Below, piece by piece: positions 62,304 to 64,000 of a DNA stretch of 64,000 bases. The notes under the pieces were generated by a model. It made no database searches. It was not told where the DNA came from and saw nothing but the letters and a program-made list of their open reading frames with translations. This DNA is from Stella humosa (GTDB lineage Bacteria; Pseudomonadota; Alphaproteobacteria; ATCC43930; Allostellaceae): positions 880,001 through 944,000 of the forward strand of contig NZ_AP019700.1 of assembly GCF_006738645.1 (NCBI RefSeq), read 5' to 3'. Every line of letters begins with the position of its first letter. Within the stretch, counting starts at the first letter, position 1. The position numbers were made by a program, and so were the translations under genes.

Positions 62304-63293
62304 TTACCGTAGCAGGCCCACCTCCCGCAGATAGCGCGCCGTCCCCGGATGCAGGAATTCCGGCCGCTCGGCCGCGGCGATGGTGTTGGCCGCCGTCGTC
62401 TCGCGCGCCTGCTCCAGCCGGCGGCCGAGTTCGGCTTCGGCCCGATGGATCGTGCGGATCAGCCGATAGGCGACATCGTCGCCGAGGTCGGACCGGGCCA
62501 TCACCACGTTCCAGACCCCGACCGTGGCCAGCGGCCTGTCGATGCCGGGATAGGCGTCGGCGGGCACCGTCATCGCCGCCAGGTAGGGATGGCGCTGGCG
62601 GATGCGGGCGATCTCGTCCGCATCCAGGCCGATGAAGCGGGCGCCGCCGGGGGCGGCCGCCATGCGCGCGAAGCCGGGCCAGCCGACGCCGCCGCCCCAG
62701 AGCGCGGCCGCCCGCCCGTCCAGCACCATCGGCGGCCCGTCGCCGGCCTTCTCCAGCAGGATCGGGCGGAAGTCGCGGTCGGGGTCGAGGTCCAGCCCTT
62801 CCAGCACGTGGCGGGCGAGCGTGACCAAGCCGGAGCTGGCCGCGCCCAGCACGATCGCCTGGCCCTTCAGGTCGCCGACCCGGCGATAGGGGCTGTCGGC
62901 GCGCACCACGAACATGCCGGGGCCGGAATACATGGCCGCCACGATCCGCAGGCGGGTGGCCGGCCGGCCGACCCCGGCCAGGGCGGCATAGGCGCTGGTG
63001 CCCTGGATCAGGCCGAGGTCGAGGCGCCCTTCCTCCAGCAGCGGCAGGTTGGCGCCGCTGCCGGGCGTGGCCTGCAAGGTCAGCGTCAGCGCCGGGTCGG
63101 TGGCCGTCAGCGCTGCGGCCAGGGCCGCGCCATAGACCGCGAAGCCGCCGCCCTCGGTGGCCGTCCCCAGCACCAGGGTCTGTGCCTGTGCCAGTGCTGC
63201 GGCCGGGGCCGCGGCGGCGGCGGCGGTCGCGACCGCGGAGGCCAGCAGCCGGCGGCGCGAAAGGGAGGTCGGGTCGGGATTGGGCGGGACCAT
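62304..63293 (-). CDS. TAXI-family TRAP transporter substrate-binding protein
   Basis: 329 residues from ATG 63293. The N-terminus (SLSRRRLLASAVATAAAAAA) looks like a Tat or Sec signal peptide ending near AQA. LGTATEGGGFAVYGAAL begins the mature protein, with GSGANLPLLEEGRLDLGLIQ, YSGPGMFVVRADSPY and KGQAIVLGAASSG as TAXI family features. It binds a carboxylate-type ligand in the periplasm. No TRAP permease is adjacent, so it either uses an unlinked one or has a sensing role. Convergent with the kinase gene. Confidence 0.82.
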   Translation of the reverse strand: MVPPNPDPTSLSRRRLLASAVATAAAAAAPAAALAQAQTLVLGTATEGGGFAVYGAALAAALTATDPALTLTLQATPGSGANLPLLEEGRLDLGLIQGTSAYAALAGVGRPATRLRIVAAMYSGPGMFVVRADSPYRRVGDLKGQAIVLGAASSGLVTLARHVLEGLDLDPDRDFRPILLEKAGDGPPMVLDGRAAALWGGGVGWPGFARMAAAPGGARFIGLDADEIARIRQRHPYLAAMTVPADAYPGIDRPLATVGVWNVVMARSDLGDDVAYRLIRTIHRAEAELGRRLEQARETTAANTIAAAERPEFLHPGTARYLREVGLLR

Positions 63294-63379
63294 GCGGGCT
63301 CTCCATCTGCTTTGCGTCGGGCGCTTGGCGTAGGAGACTACGGCGCGACCGCCCCTTGGCAATGCCGGAGCCACCGTCG

Positions 63380-63850
63380 ATGGCCGATTCCGTCTCTTCC
63401 CACTTCGTGCCGCCCGACCCGGACTATGTCGCCCGCGTGCGCGCCAGCTTCGCCCGCCAGGGCTTCATGGGCTTCATCGGCGCCAGCATGGACGCGGTCG
63501 AGCCCGGCTTCTGCCGCATCTCGCTGCCCTACCGCCCCGAGCTGTCGCAGCAGCACGGCTTCTTCCATGGCGGGGTGATCGGCACGCTGGCCGACAATTG
63601 CGGCGGCTACTCGGCCTTCACCATGGCCGAGGCCCACGCCAGCATCCTGACGGTGGAATACAAGCTGAACATCGTCGCGCCTGGCCGCGGCGAGCGGCTG
63701 GAAGGCGAGGGGCGGGTGATTCGCCCCGGCCGCCGGCTGGTGGTGTGCGAGAGCCGGATCTTCGCGGTCGACGGCGGCCGGCGCCAGCTCTGCGCCGTGG
63801 CGCTCGGCACCCTGATGCTGATGGCGGGGCGGTCGGACGCCCCGGCCTGA
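63380..63850 (+). CDS. PaaI-family hotdog thioesterase
   Basis: ATG 63380 is preferred (GGAG 63366-63370 at about 9 bases), giving 156 residues; ATG 63362 is weaker. The hotdog core has QQHGFFHGGVIGTLADNCGG, the PaaI signature in which HGG-x5-D supplies active-site residues, then VEYKLNIVAPGRGERLEGEG. It hydrolyses acyl-CoA esters, possibly linked to the fatty acid gene that follows. Divergent from the TAXI gene. Confidence 0.88.
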   Translation: MADSVSSHFVPPDPDYVARVRASFARQGFMGFIGASMDAVEPGFCRISLPYRPELSQQHGFFHGGVIGTLADNCGGYSAFTMAEAHASILTVEYKLNIVAPGRGERLEGEGRVIRPGRRLVVCESRIFAVDGGRRQLCAVALGTLMLMAGRSDAPA

Positions 63851-63860
63851 GTGGGAGCGC

Positions 63861-63893
63861 CGCCCGACTGGACCCGCCCGACTGGACCCGCCC
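63861..63893. repeat. 14-base direct tandem repeat after the thioesterase gene
   Basis: CGCCCGACTGGACC occurs twice in a row (63861-63888) plus a partial third unit CGCCC, 10 bases after the stop codon. Confidence 0.85.
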
Positions 63894-63910
63894 AGCGCGC
63901 GCGCTATAGT
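63883..63910 (+). promoter_or_regulatory. Candidate promoter for the gene starting at 63961
   Basis: TGGACC (63883-63888), 16-base spacer, TATAGT (63905-63910). The -35 overlaps the tandem repeat. The -10 is good and the -35 moderate. Confidence 0.4.
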
Positions 63911-63960
63911 CCGGCTCGCGAACCGGCCCCCCTCGTGAACCGGACCCCGGGAGTAGCCTT

Positions 63961-64000
63961 ATGCTGCGCAACGACTACCCGTCGCTGGACTTCCACCTGG
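63961..64000 (+). CDS. Start of a probable acyl-CoA dehydrogenase (3' end outside window)
   Basis: Only 13 codons are visible (MLRNDYPSLDFHL), preceded by GGGAG about 9 bases upstream. The phrase resembles N-termini of alphaproteobacterial acyl-CoA dehydrogenases, which would fit the neighbouring thioesterase. The call is weak because so little is seen. Confidence 0.45.
   Translation, partial: MLRNDYPSLDFHL

Overview
The window is very GC-rich chromosomal DNA from a free-living alphaproteobacterium. The evidence is: secY-adk-rpsM order, two tuf copies (one beside tRNA-Trp-secE-nusG, one after fusA), an ATP12-family chaperone gene, a malic enzyme-phosphotransacetylase fusion, and the RpoB/RpoC sequences. 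A Rhodospirillales-like lineage is my inference; nothing here fixes the genus.

Region 1 (1-9.7 kb) is accessory and concerns the cell surface. It holds the end of a TPR-linked glycosyltransferase-like gene and a type I secretion ABC transporter/membrane-fusion pair with no outer-membrane partner or substrate in view. It continues with a GT4 glycosyltransferase, a GT-A-like protein, a second TPR/glycosyltransferase protein, a methyltransferase with a long coiled-coil tail, and a 2OG-Fe(II) oxygenase. I infer a set for glycosylating and exporting surface material.

Region 2 (9.7-43 kb) is one almost unbroken gene-expression block. rlmB faces left. Rightward come tRNA-Tyr, tRNA-Gly, tuf, tRNA-Trp, secE-nusG, rplKAJL and rpoBC. 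A terminator after rpoC and a new promoter precede rpsL-rpsG-fusA-tuf, then the complete S10, spc and alpha operons through secY, adk, rpsM, rpsK, rpoA and rplQ. Control elements can be read directly: an L10 autoregulatory leader, hairpins between rplL and rpoB and between rpoB and rpoC, a terminator inside the rpsL leader, and a consensus-like promoter over the adk stop codon that drives rpsM onward.

Region 3 (43-64 kb) is mostly housekeeping and metabolism. It has a Do-type serine protease, rarA, an RluA-family pseudouridine synthase, a winged-helix-like protein, an SDR and a HAD phosphatase. It continues with an ATP12-type chaperone, a propionyl-CoA carboxylase operon (pccB-terC-pccA-acylphosphatase), lipB, tRNA-Leu, maeB-mgtE, and a small exported molybdopterin-fold protein coupled to a hybrid histidine kinase. 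It ends with a TAXI-type binding protein, a PaaI-like thioesterase and the first codons of a probable acyl-CoA dehydrogenase.

Points most worth a second look are the rlmB start (no usable start codon upstream of its conserved N-terminus, so a frameshift or truncation), the gene-converted tuf pair, the rpsL leader attenuator, the methyltransferase-coiled-coil protein, and the in-frame repeat inside PccA. All calls come from reading the sequence; no database search was run.
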